Positions 28,973 through 40,374 of a stretch of 64,000 nt of DNA are shown here, in pieces (within the stretch, counting starts at the first letter, position 1; each line of letters begins with the position of its first letter). This DNA is from Strigamia acuminata (taxonomy: Eukaryota; Arthropoda; Chilopoda; Geophilomorpha; Linotaeniidae). Location of the stretch: NCBI GenBank assembly GCA_949358305.1, contig OX442320.1, positions 6,898,259 to 6,962,258 on the forward strand, in the 5' to 3' direction. Under the pieces are notes generated by a model. That model saw nothing but the letters and a program-made list of their open reading frames with translations. It was not told the DNA's origin and ran no database searches. The translations under genes and the position numbers were made by a program.

Positions 28973-29150
28973 TCAAGCATTAAACCATTGCTAATGTTAA
29001 AATATGGCATCATACAGACTCTCTTGAAAATTCTCTCAAACATCTTCGCATTTGTGCCCGATCAAGCTTTACTTTATTGCTATCTTCGCTTTATTTTGTG
29101 ATTTCAAATATTTCCTTCGCAAAATGGCATCACCTGATGGTCAAAATATT
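28973..29150 (+). repeat. dispersed repeat (D-block), copy 1
   Basis: Diverged partner of 56,047-56,260: AAGCATTAAACC, TTGCTAATGTTAAAATATGG, GATCAAGCTTTACTTTATTG and CGCAAAATGGCATCA in the same order. The two copies flank the whole satellite/copia region. Confidence 0.8.
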
Positions 29151-29255
29151 CGGTAATTTTGGATAGTTGATTACTCTGATCCAACTCTGAGTTTGTCGAG
29201 TAACTGCATCAGAAATATAATTAGATTATCAGTCATCAGTGCAGTCTTCTAGCCT
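29147..29255 (+). repeat. local direct repeat, copy 2
   Basis: Second copy of the repeat at 28,849-28,960, same orientation, with only a few differences. Confidence 0.85.
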
Positions 29256-29696
29256 TTCTTTTGCTCATCCACAACATCACCAGGCGACTTTTACAGAATA
29301 TTCCATACATTAGAAGCTAATGCAAATGCAGCATTAGGTGTGAAATGGTTGACCAGTTATTATTGATAATGAAAGGCACTGTAGCAAACAGCCGAACCTG
29401 CAATAAAGTTAATCTGAAATGAAAAAATTAAAAAAAATTATTAAGAGCCATTAGTTACATTTCTTGTCGTTTTATGCTGTTTTTTACTTACCTTACATTT
29501 TCCATTCTCTAATTCGAGTATTCATACTCATGTATTCATGTACTCTTTTGGCCCAAAAAAGAAATTTGTTTATTTTAATTCCCAAAAATTATAGGAACTT
29601 AAATAAAAATTTTAGACTTTCAAATCTATTTTTTAAGTTTTTATTTTGCAACTGGCAGGAAAATTGTTTTTGATTTAGCATTCACAAGTGCTGCGA

Positions 29697-32600
29697 GGGA
29701 TCTGCCACACAAATTTTACCTACAACTTTTACCACCATTCTCCAACTTTTACCTCCAACCTTTTTCTCCCATTTTTTACTACAACTTTTACCACCATTCT
29801 CCCATTTTTTACTACAACTTTTACTACCATTCTACCATTTTTAACTACAACTTTTATGTCGAAATTTTACCTCCAACTTTGACCTCCATTCTTCCATTTC
29901 TTGACTCCAACTTTTACCTCCAACCTTTTTCTCCCATTTTTTACTACAACTTTACTTCCATTCTGCAATATTTTAACTCCAACTTTGACCTCCATTCTCC
30001 CATTTTTACCTCCAACTTTACTTACATTCTGCAATATTTTAACTCCAACTTTTACTACCATTCTACCATTTTTACCTACAACTTTTATGGCGAAATTTTA
30101 CCTCCAACTTTGACCTCCATTCTTCCATTTCTTGACTCCAACTTTTACCTCCTACCTTTTTCTCCCATTTTTAACTCCAACTTTACTTACATTCTGCAAT
30201 ATTTTAACTCCAACTTTTACTACCATTCTACCATTTTTACCTACAACTTTTATGTAGAAATTTTACCTCCAACTTTGACCTCCATTCTTCCATTTCTTGA
30301 CTCCAACTTTGACCTCCTACCTTTTTCTCCCATTTTTAACTCCAACTTTACTTACATTCTGCAATATTTTAACTCCAACTTTTACTACCATTCTACCATT
30401 TTTACCTACAACTTTTATGTAGAAATTTTACCTCCAACTTTGACCTCCATTCTTCCATTTCTTGACTCCAACTTTGACCTCCAACCTTTTTCTCCCATTT
30501 TTAACTCCAACTTTACTTCCATTCTGCAATATTTTAACTCCAACTTTTACTACCATTCTACCATTTTTACCAACAACTTTTACGGCGAAATTTTACCTCC
30601 AACTTTGACCTCCATTCTTCCATTTCTTGACTCCAACTTTTACCTCCAACCTTTTTCTCCCATTTTTAACTCCAACTTTTACTACCATTCTACCATTTTT
30701 ACCTACAACTTTTATGTAGAAATTTTACCTCCAACTTTGACCTCCATTCTTCCATTTCTTGACTCCAACTTTGACCTCCTACCTTTTTCTCCCATTTTTA
30801 ACTCCAACTTTACTTCCATTCTGCAATATTTTAACTCCAACTTTTACTACCATTCTACCATTTTTACCAACAACTTTTACGGCGAAATTTTACCTCCAAC
30901 TTTGACCTCCATTCTTCCATTTCTTGACTCCAACTTTTACCTCCAACCTTTTACTCCCATTTTTAACTCCAACTTTACTTCCATTCTGCAATATTTTACC
31001 TCCAACTTTGACCTCCATTCTTCCATTTCTTGACTCCAACTTTTACCTCCAACCTTTTTCTCCCATTTTTTACTACAACTTTACTTCCATTCTGCAATAT
31101 TTTAACTCCAACTTTGACCTCCATTCTCCCATTTTTACCTCCAACTTTACTTACATTCTGCAATATTTTAACTCCAACTTTTACTACCATTCTACCATTT
31201 TTACCTACAACTTTTATGGCGAAATTTTACCTCCAACTTTGACCTCCATTCTTCCATTTCTTGACTCCAACTTTTACCTCCTACCTTTTTCTCCCATTTT
31301 TAACTCCAACTTTACTTACATTCTGCAATATTTTAACTCCAACTTTTACTACCATTCTACCATTTTTACCTACAACTTTTATGTAGAAATTTTACCTCCA
31401 ACTTTGACCTCCATTCTTCCATTTCTTGACTCCAACTTTGACCTCCTACCTTTTTCTCCCATTTTTAACTCCAACTTTACTTCCATTCTGCAATATTTTA
31501 ACTCCAACTTTTACTACCATTCTACCATTTTTACCAACAACTTTTACGGCGAAATTTTACCTCCAACTTTGACCTCCATTCTTCCATTTCTTGACTCCAA
31601 CTTTTACCTCCTACCTTTTTCTCCCATTTTTAACTCCAACTTTACTTACATTCTGCAATATTTTAACTCCAACTTTTACTACCATTCTACCATTTTTACC
31701 TACAACTTTTATGTAGAAATTTTACCTCCAACTTTGACCTCCATTCTTCCATTTCTTGACTCCAACTTTGACCTCCTACCTTTTTCTCCCATTTTTAACT
31801 CCAACTTTACTTACATTCTGCAATATTTTAACTCCAACTTTTACTACCATTCTACCATTTTTACCTACAACTTTTATGTAGAAATTTTACCTCCAACTTT
31901 GACCTCCATTCTTCCATTTCTTGACTCCAACTTTGACCTCCAACCTTTTTCTCCCATTTTTAACTCCAACTTTTACTACCATTCTACCATTTTTACCAAC
32001 AACTTTTACGGCGAAATTTTACCTCCAACTTTGACCTCCATTCTTCCATTTCTTGACTCCAACTTTTACCTCCAACCTTTTTCTCCCATTTTTAACTCCA
32101 ACTTTTACTACCATTCTACCATTTTTACCTACAACTTTTATGTAGAAATTTTACCTCCAACTTTGACCTCCATTCTTCCATTTCTTGACTCCAACTTTGA
32201 CCTCCTACCTTTTTCTCCCATTTTTAACTCCAACTTTACTTCCATTCTGCAATATTTTAACTCCAACTTTTACTACCATTCTACCATTTTTACCAACAAC
32301 TTTTACGGCGAAATTTTACCTCCAACTTTGACCTCCATTCTTCCATTTCTTGACTCCAACTTTTACCTCCAACCTTTTACTCCCATTTTTAACTCCAACT
32401 TTGACCTCCATTCTTCCATTTTTACCTCCAACTTTGACCTCCATTCTTCCATTTCTTGACTCCAACTTTTACCTCCAACCTTTTTCTCCCATTTTTTACT
32501 ACAACTTTTACCACCATTCTCCCATTTTTTACTCCAACTTTTACTACCATTCTACCATTTTTACCTACAACTTTTATGTAGAAATTTTACCTCCAACTTT

Positions 32601-35560
32601 GACCTCCATTCTTCCATTTCTTGACTCCAACTTTGACCTCCATTCTTCCATTTCTTGACTCCAACTTTTACCTCCAACCTTTTTCTCCCATTTTTAACTC
32701 CAACTTTACTTCCATTCTGCAATATTTTACCTCCAACTTTGACCTCCATTCTTCCATTTTTACCTCCCACTTTGACCTCCATTCTTCCATTTTTACCTCC
32801 AACTTTGACCTCCATTCTTCCATTTCTTGACTCCAAATTTTACCTCCAACCTTTTTCTCCCATTTTTTACTCCAACTTTTACTACCATTCTACCATTTTT
32901 ACCTACAACTTTTATGTAGAAATTTTACCTCCAACTTTGACCTCCATTCTTCCATTTCTTGACTCCAACTTTTACCTCCAACCTTTTTCTCCCATTTTTT
33001 ACTACAACTTTACTTCCATTCTGCAATATTTTAACTCCAACTTTTACTACCATTCTACCATTTTTACCAACAACTTTTACGGCGAAATTTTACCTCCAAC
33101 TTTGACCTCCATTCTTCCATTTCTTGACTCCAACTTTTACCTCCAACCTTTTTCTCCCATTTTTAACTCCAACTTTACTTCCATTCTGCAATATTTTACC
33201 TCCAACTTTGACCTCCATTCTTCCATTTTTACCTCCAACTTTGACCTCCATTCTTCCATTTCTTGACTCCAACTTTTACCTCCAACCTTTTTCTCCCATT
33301 TTTACCTCCAACTTTACTTCCATTCTGCAATATTTTAACTCCAAATTTTACTACCATTCTACCATTTTTACCTACAACTTTTATGTCGAAATTTTACCTC
33401 CAACTTTGACCTCCATTCTTCCATTTCTTGACTCCAACTTTTACCTCCAACCTTTTTCTCCCATTTTTACCTCCAACTTTACTTCCATTCTGCAATATTT
33501 TAACTCCAAATTTTACTACCATTGTACCATTTTTACCTACAACTTTTATGTCGAAATTTTACCTCCAACTTTGACCTCCATTCTTCCATTTCTTGACTCC
33601 AACTTTTACCTCCAACCTTTTTCTCCCATTTTTACCTCCAACTTTACTTCCATTCTGCAATATTTTAACTCCAACTTTTACTACCATTCTCCCATTTTTA
33701 CCTACAACTTTTATGTCGAAATTTTACCTCCAACTTTGACCTCCATTCTTCCATTTCTTGACTCCAACTTTGACCTCCTACCTTTTTCTCCCATTTTTAA
33801 CTCCAACTTTTACCTCCATTCTCCCATTTTTACCTCCAACTTTACTTCCATTCTGCAATATTTTAACTCCAACTTTTACTTCCATTCTACCATTTTTACC
33901 TACAACTTTTATGTCGAAATTTTACCTCCAACTTTGACCTCCATTCTTCCATTTCTTGACTCCAACTTTGACCTCCTACCTTTTTCTCCCATTTTTAACT
34001 CCAACTTTTACCTCCATTCTCCCATTTTTACCTCCAACTTTACTTCCATTCTGCAATATTTTAACTCCAACTTTTACTTCCATTCTACCATTTTTACCTA
34101 CAACTTTTATGTCGAAATTTTACCTCCAACTTTGACCTCCATTCTTCCATTTCTTGACTCCAACTTTGACCTCCTACCTTTTTCTCCCATTTTTAACTCC
34201 AACTTTGACCTCCATTCTCCCATTTTTACCTCCAACTTTACTTCCATTCTGCAATATTTTAACTCCAACTTTTACTACCATTCTCCCATTTTTACCTACA
34301 ACTTTTATGTCGAAATTTTACCTCCAACTTTGACCTCCATTCTTCCATTTCTTGACTCCAACTTTGACCTCCTACCTTTTTCTCCCATTTTTAACTCCAA
34401 CTTTTACCTCCATTCTCCCATTTTTACCTCCAACTTTACTTCCATTCTGCAATATTTTAACTCCAACTTTTACTTCCATTCTACCATTTTTACCTACAAC
34501 TTTTATGTCGAAATTTTACCTCCAACTTTGACCTCCATTCTTCCATTTCTTGACTCCAACTTTGACCTCCTACCTTTTTCTCCCATTTTTAACTCCAACT
34601 TTTACCTCCATTCTCCCATTTTTACCTCCAACTTTACTTCCATTCTGCAATATTTTAACTCCAACTTTTACTTCCATTCTACCATTTTTACCTACAACTT
34701 TTATGTCGAAATTTTACCTCCAACTTTGACCTCCATTCTTCCATTTCTTGACTCCAACTTTGACCTCCTACCTTTTTCTCCCATTTTTAACTCCAACTTT
34801 TACCTCCATTCTCCCATTTTTACCTCCAACTTTACTTCCATTCTGCAATATTTTAACTCCAACTTTTACTACCATTCTACCATTTTTACCTACAACTTTT
34901 ATGTCGAAATTTTACCTCCAACTTTGACCTCCATTCTTCCATTTCTTGACTCCAACTTTGACCTCCTACCTTTTTCTCCCATTTTTAACTCCAACTTTGA
35001 CCTCCATTCTTCCATTTCTTGACTCCAACTTTGACCTCCTACCTTTTTCTCCCATTTTTAACTCCAACTTTTACCTCCATTCTCCCATTTTTACCTCCAA
35101 CTTTACTTCCATTCTGCAATATTTTAACTCCAACTTTTACTACCATTCTACCATTTTTACCTACAACTTTTATGTCGAAATTTTACCTCCAACTTTGACC
35201 TCCATTCTTCCATTTCTTGACTCCAACTTTTACCTCCAACCTTTTTCTCCCATTTTTACCTCCAACTTTACTTCCATTCTGCAATATTTTAACTCCAAAT
35301 TTTACTACCATTCTACCATTTTTACCTACAACTTTTATGTCGAAATTTTACCTCCAACTTTGACCTCCATTCTTCCATTTCTTGACTCCAACTTTGACCT
35401 CCTACCTTTTTCTCCCATTTTTAACTCCAACTTTGACCACCATTCTCCCATTTTTTAACTCCAACTTTCACCATCATTCTCCCATTTTTAACTCCAAATT
35501 TTTTCTCCACTTCCTTTTTCCAACTTTTACCTCCAACTTTCACCTCCATTCTCCCATACA
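29697..35560. repeat. 5.8-kb G-poor satellite, 33-bp unit in 132/165-bp higher-order repeats
   Basis: Basic unit of 33 bp of the form TCCAACTTTTACCTCCATTC plus a T/C-rich tail. Units are arranged in higher-order repeats marked by GAAATTTTACCTCC at 30,092, 30,257, 30,422, 30,587, 30,719 and 30,884, that is spacings of 165, 165, 165, 132 and 165 bp (five or four units). Almost no G on the plus strand. As 33 is a multiple of three and the unit lacks stops in one register, frames of 380-630 codons arise (29,879-31,033, 30,924-32,459, 33,124-35,022). They lie in all three frames, change register at indels, and translate to an 11-residue repeat (NSNFYLHSPIF-like). I take it as non-coding. Confidence 0.93.
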
Positions 35561-35689
35561 CACAACGGTCATGTCAAATTAAATAAAAGCTTTTAATAAG
35601 AAATGATTATGAATAGAAAACAAATAAATAAACAAATAAATAAGTACTGAAAAAAAGTAATGATTATGTACATAAAAATAAAAGCAACC

Positions 35690-36190
35690 AATTGGACAGT
35701 AAAGGACCGCCAATTTCGACGAGAAAGGACCACCAATGGGCGGAAAAGAACGCCAAATTGGCTAAGCGGGAAGTCACCATAAAATTGGCTAAGGCAGAAA
35801 GGGCAAATTGAACCACAAAGAATAAGGCGTTTTGACGGAAAATGTAACCAAATTATGTGGCGGGAATGGCCAAGTTGAGTAAAAGAAGAAGAGAGCGGCC
35901 AATTTTGACAGGAAAGGAAATCAAATTAAATGGTAATAAAGGGTAAATTTTGCAGGAAAAATCGTTAAAATGGTTCGCCAAATTCAGCTGGAAAAAAGTT
36001 ATTGTTATACAATTACGTGGATGCACATGAGCTGCTGGCCGTCATTGTTGTCATCGGTCCTTCTCTTCAAACGATGAACGAAGGTGGTTTGGTATGACTC
36101 ACTTTTTAGCTGGCATTATGGCAATCATATCCTCCACATAATTCTCTAGAATAAAATAAGAATTCTTAATAAAATCACAAATAAACATTG
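35690..36190 (+). repeat. R-block a
   Basis: First copy of a locally duplicated block. Markers in order: GGCCAAGTTGAGTAAAAG, AGAGCGGCCAATTTTGAC, TGGTTCGCCAAATTC, CTTCAAACGATG, ATCCTCCACATAATTCTCTA and CTTAATAAAATCACAAATAA. The last is an uninterrupted version of the copia A insertion site. Confidence 0.8.
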
Positions 36191-36237
36191 AAAAAAAAAT
36201 TATTACGCATGCACTGGAAAAAAAATTATTATGTACT

Positions 36238-36465
36238 GAAAAAAATAATAATTAAACACTAAAAAATAAATAATTAAACACTAAAAAATAAATAATTAAA
36301 CACTAAAAAATAAATAATTAAACTAAAAAAAAATAAATAATTAAACACTAAAAAATAAATAATTAAACACTAAAAAATAAATAATTAAACACTAAAAAAT
36401 AAATAATTAAACACTAAAAAATAAATAATTAAACTCTAAAAAATAAATATTTAAACACTAGAAAA
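36238..36465. repeat. AT-rich 22-bp tandem repeat
   Basis: About ten copies of a unit containing CACTAAAAAATAAATAATTA with a 22-bp period (36,256 to 36,278). Shorter versions precede the R-blocks at about 37,800 and 54,860. Confidence 0.85.
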
Positions 36466-36469
36466 ATAA

Positions 36470-37010
36470 ATGTTGGGTGGAAATGGGATAAACGAAAATA
36501 CGCTCAAATTGGACGGGAAAGTACCGTCAATTTCCAGTCCAAATTGGACGGGAAAGAATTGCCAAATTTGCTAAGAGAAAAAGGCAAATGGACAAAAAGA
36601 AGGACAAATTTTGACGGGAAAAGCAACCAAATTATTTGGAGGTAACGGCCAAGTTGAGTAAAAGCAGAAAAGAGCGGCCAATTTTGACGGGGAAGAAAAT
36701 CAAATTAGGCGAGAATAAAGGTTAAATTTAGCAGGAATAAACGCTAAAATGGTTCGCCAAATTCAACTAGAAAACGGTGGAAATTGCACAGGACCTGTTT
36801 GCAGCTAGTAAAAAGTCATCGGTCTTCCTCTTCAAACACCAGTTCATCTTCTTCCATCTCTATTTCATCGTCTCGCAATCACAAAAAAATTGATAAGTTG
36901 GTTCCTAAAACGATAGACGGTTGGTATGATTAACTATTCAACTTGCATTCTGGCAATGATATACTCTCTCTCCCATATTGTGAAGAATGTAAAAATTCTT
37001 AATATATCAT
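36470..37010 (+). repeat. R-block b
   Basis: Begins TGTTGGGTGGAAATGGGATA, then CAAATTGGACGGGAAAG and the R-block markers. The end is diverged from R-block a; the CTTCAAAC region is single-copy. Confidence 0.75.
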
Positions 37011-37034
37011 TTCTATATAACTTAATTTCTAAAT

Positions 37035-37445
37035 AAATATTGAAAATATTTAAGCCTTAATCCTCTGAGCGAGTAAGAATACAAATTGTGATGCAATCAA
37101 TATGCATTTCTTTCATTTTTATCAACCAGCACTTTAAAAATCGTGTTTAAATGATCGAATAAGCTATTTCCACCGATTTTTTTTCAAAAATGATTACAGA
37201 AATTGGTGGATTTGAAATCACACTCCAGTGTTATTCATTGCAAGCAGTGCGAGAACACTGTTTGGATTAAATAAATCTTTTCTATTGACTAAGCAAAAAT
37301 TATATTTTATAACAGAAAATCTTAATTTCATCTCTATCCCTCTAAATTGAAGAAATTTTGCTTGAAAATCAGTAGCATGAAGTCGTAATTACTTGATCGA
37401 TCGATAGAAGTTTTTAGTCGCCGCTGTTGTTTCTTGAGATTTTTG
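37035..37445 (+). repeat. Q-block copy 1
   Basis: Long match to 55,637-55,990: TTTAAGCCTTAATCCTCTGA, CAATATGCATTTCTTTCATT, AACCAGCACTTTAAAAATCG and a GATCGATCGATAG region. Copy 2 lacks about 60 bp after the TTTAAATGAT stretch. Shows that a multi-kilobase unit (R plus Q) was duplicated. Confidence 0.8.
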
Positions 37446-37469
37446 AAAAAAGTTATTGTTATACAATTA

Positions 37470-37660
37470 CGTAGAAAATGCACAGGACCTGCTCGCCGTT
37501 AGTAATACGTCATCGTTGTCATCTGTCCTTCTCTTCAAACGATGAACGATAGCCGTTCGGTATGATTCACTTTTTAGCTCGCATTCTGGCAATCATATCC
37601 TCCACATAATTCTCTACAATAAAATAAAAATTATTAATAAAATCACAAATAAATATTGAC
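37470..37660 (+). repeat. R-block c (3' half)
   Basis: Carries only the second half of the R-block: CACAGGACCTGCTCG, CTTCAAACGATGAACGA, ATCCTCCACATAATTCTCTA and TTAATAAAATCACAAATAAA. Confidence 0.7.
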
Positions 37661-37844
37661 AATTTGTAATTCTTAACACTAATAAAGGATGTTAGATACT
37701 GAAAATAAAAATTATTATGCACTGGAAAAAAAAATTACTTATGTATTGGAAAATAAAATTATTAATGTACTGGAAAAAAAAATTATGTACTGAAAAAAAT
37801 AAATAATTAAACAGTAAAAAATTAAATATTTAGACACTAGAAAA

Positions 37845-39040
37845 ATAAATGTTGGGTGGAAATGGGATAAACGAAAATACGCTCAAATTGGACGGGAAAG
37901 TACCGTCAATTTGAAAGGGCAAAGACTGCCAAATTGGACGGGAAAGAATTGCCAAATTTGCTAAGAGAAAAAGGCAAATGGACAAAAAGAAGGACAAATT
38001 TTGACGGGAAAAGCAACCAAATTATTTGGAGGTAACGGCCAAGTTGAGTAAAAGCAGAAAAGAGCGGCCAATTTTGACGGAAGAAAATCAAATTAAGCGA
38101 GAAGAAAGGTTAAATTTAGCAAGAAAAAACGCTTAAATGATTTGCCAAATTCAACTAGAAAACGGTTATTAGAATATAAATCTGTGGAAATTGCACAGGA
38201 CCTGTTTGCAGCTAGTAAAAAGTCATCGTTGTAATCGGTCCTCTTCAAACGATGGACGGATGATCTTCAAACGATGGATGGATGATCTTCAAACGATGGG
38301 CGGAAGATTTTCAAACGATGGACCATGGACGGATGATCTTCAAACGATGGACGGATGATCTTCAAACGATGGACGGATGATCTTCAAACGATGGGCGGAA
38401 GATTTTCAAACGATGGACGGATGATCTTCAAACGATGGACCATGGACGGATGATCTTCAAACGATGGACGGATGATCTTCAAACGATGGACGGATGATCT
38501 TCACACGATGGACGGATGATCTTCAAACGATGGACGGATGATCTTCAAACGATGGACGGATGATCTTCAAACGATGGACGGATGATCTTCAAACGATGGA
38601 CGGATGATCTTCAAACGATGGACGGATGATCTTCAAACGATGGACGGATGATCTTCAAACGATGGACGGATGATCTTCAAACAATGGACGGATGATCTTC
38701 AAACGATGGACGGATGATCTTCAAACGATGGACGGATGATCTTCAAACGATGGGCGGAAGATTTTCAAACGATGGACGGATGATCTTCAAACGATGGACC
38801 ATGGACGGATGATCTTCAAACGATGGACGGATGATCTTCAAACGATGGACGGATGATCTTCACACGATGGACGGATGATCTTCAAACGATGGACGGATGA
38901 TCTTCAAACGATGGACGGATGATCTTCAAATGATAGACGGATGATCGTTTGGTATGGTTAATCTTTTCAGTTCGCATTTTGGCAATGGTATCCTCCACAT
39001 AATTCTCTAGAATAAAATAAAAATTATTAATAAAATCACA
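37845..39040 (+). repeat. R-block d, with internal minisatellite expansion
   Basis: Complete R-block whose single-copy CTTCAAACGATG point is replaced by the 22-bp array at 38,240-38,945, after which block markers resume (GGTATGG, ATCCTCCACATAATTCTCTA). Confidence 0.8.
38240..38945. repeat. 22-bp minisatellite, about 32 copies
   Basis: Unit contains GATGGACGGATGATCTTCAA with a 22-bp period. Variants (GGGCGGAAGATTTTC, an extra CCATGGA, and CTTCACACG) recur in the same order 359 bp apart (38,501 and 38,860), so a block of 16 units plus the 7-bp extra was itself duplicated. Confidence 0.93.
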
Positions 39041-39104
39041 AATAAATATTGTACTGAAAAAAATAAATAACTAAACAGTAAAAAATTAAATATTTAGACA
39101 CTAG

Positions 39105-39612
39105 AAAAATAAATGTTGGGTGGAAATCGGATAAACGAAAATACCCTCAAATTAGACGGGAAAGTACCGTCAATTTGAAAGGGCAAGGACTGCCAAATTG
39201 GACGGGAAAGAATTGCCAAATTTGCTAAGAGAAAAAAGGCAAATGGACAAAAAGAACGACAAATTTTGACGGGAAAAGCAACCAAATTATTTGGAGGTAA
39301 CGGCCAAGTTGAGTAAAAGCAGAAAAGAGCGGCCAATTTTGACGGGGAAGAAAATCAAATTTAATGGTAATAAAGGGTAAATTTGGCAGGAAAAATCGCT
39401 AAAATGGTTCGCCAAATTCAGCTGGAAAAAAGTTATTGTTATACAATTACGTGGAAAATGCACAGGACCTGCTCGCCGTCATTGTTGTCATCGGTCCTTC
39501 TCTTCAAACGATGAACGATGGTGGTTTGGTATGATTCACTTTTTAGCTCGCATTATGGCAATCATATCCTCCACATAATTCTCTAGAATAAAATAAGAAT
39601 TCTTAATAAAAT
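39105..39612 (+). repeat. R-block e, interrupted by copia A
   Basis: R-block that runs up to TTCTTAATAAAAT at 39,612, where copia A is inserted; the rest (CACAAATAA) follows the 3' LTR at 54,702. Single-copy at the CTTCAAACGATG point. Confidence 0.85.
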
Positions 39613-39818
39613 TGTTAAGTTATGTTAATGTGATGTTGAGTTCATTGTTAAGAACGTGTTACTGCTATATCATACTGTTACATTGTTGTAAAAGCGTTAC
39701 CATGACAATTTTGTATTACTCCTCACTTGCTTGTATTTTACCCACGAGTAAAGACGTGTGTTTTGTTTTCCACTTTAAAAACCTCTCCTTTATTTCAACG
39801 TGATGCCCCAGCATAACA
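39613..39818 (+). repeat. copia A 5' LTR
   Basis: 206 bp, TG...CA, apparently identical to 54,491-54,696. Identity points to recent insertion. Confidence 0.95.
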
Positions 39819-39820
39819 AA

Positions 39821-39836
39821 TTGGTTATGGGTCCAG
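39821..39836 (+). other. copia A primer-binding site (initiator tRNA-Met internal type)
   Basis: TTGGTTATGGGTCCAG directly after the 5' LTR is complementary to the anticodon arm of initiator tRNA-Met, the site used by Drosophila copia through a tRNA half, and not to a tRNA 3' end. Confidence 0.75.
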
Positions 39837-40374
39837 GACGTTAAGCAGCGCGGGTGTGTCCAACGAATATCGGAAAGGTAGACGAACGTTTCCACGGCAC
39901 GACGAGACGATTCGAACGTACGGCAGACGATTCGAACGTGCGGCAGACGTTCCGAGAAAACGGAAAAACGGGCGGAATCGAACGTGTGGCAAGACGGGCC
40001 TAAATCGAACGAGGACGCAAACGAGGTCGGGAACTGTGAGTTATTTTCGACTAGTAATTAGCTTCATGAGCCATAAGGGACGAAAGGCATAATTTTCAAC
40101 GAGTTTGCAACGAACGGGATTCGAACGACGCCATTTTCGAACTGCACGTGCAACCGAAACAAGAAGAAAACGACGCCATTATTGAAGCAAAACGAACTAT
40201 TTGTGCATGCAATTGTTTGAAACTTGTATTGTTAGGATCTGCGCAACGAAGCTTTGTTGTAGTTTTAAGATACAATTAAGTTTGTTTCAATTGTTGTTGC
40301 TATTTTGGGGGAAAATTGTTTGAAACTGACAACAGTCTGTGCTATTTGCAATTTTGAAAATTTTCCGAGACAAG
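39837..40374 (+). other. copia A leader
   Basis: Untranslated leader between primer-binding site and the gag ATG; no further feature recognised. Confidence 0.6.

Noticed and set aside
29879-35458. Long open frames of 384, 511 and 632 codons as large repeat proteins
   Set aside because: They lie in all three forward frames, overlap each other, start and stop at random points of the repeat and change register at indels; the satellite unit merely lacks stops in one phase.
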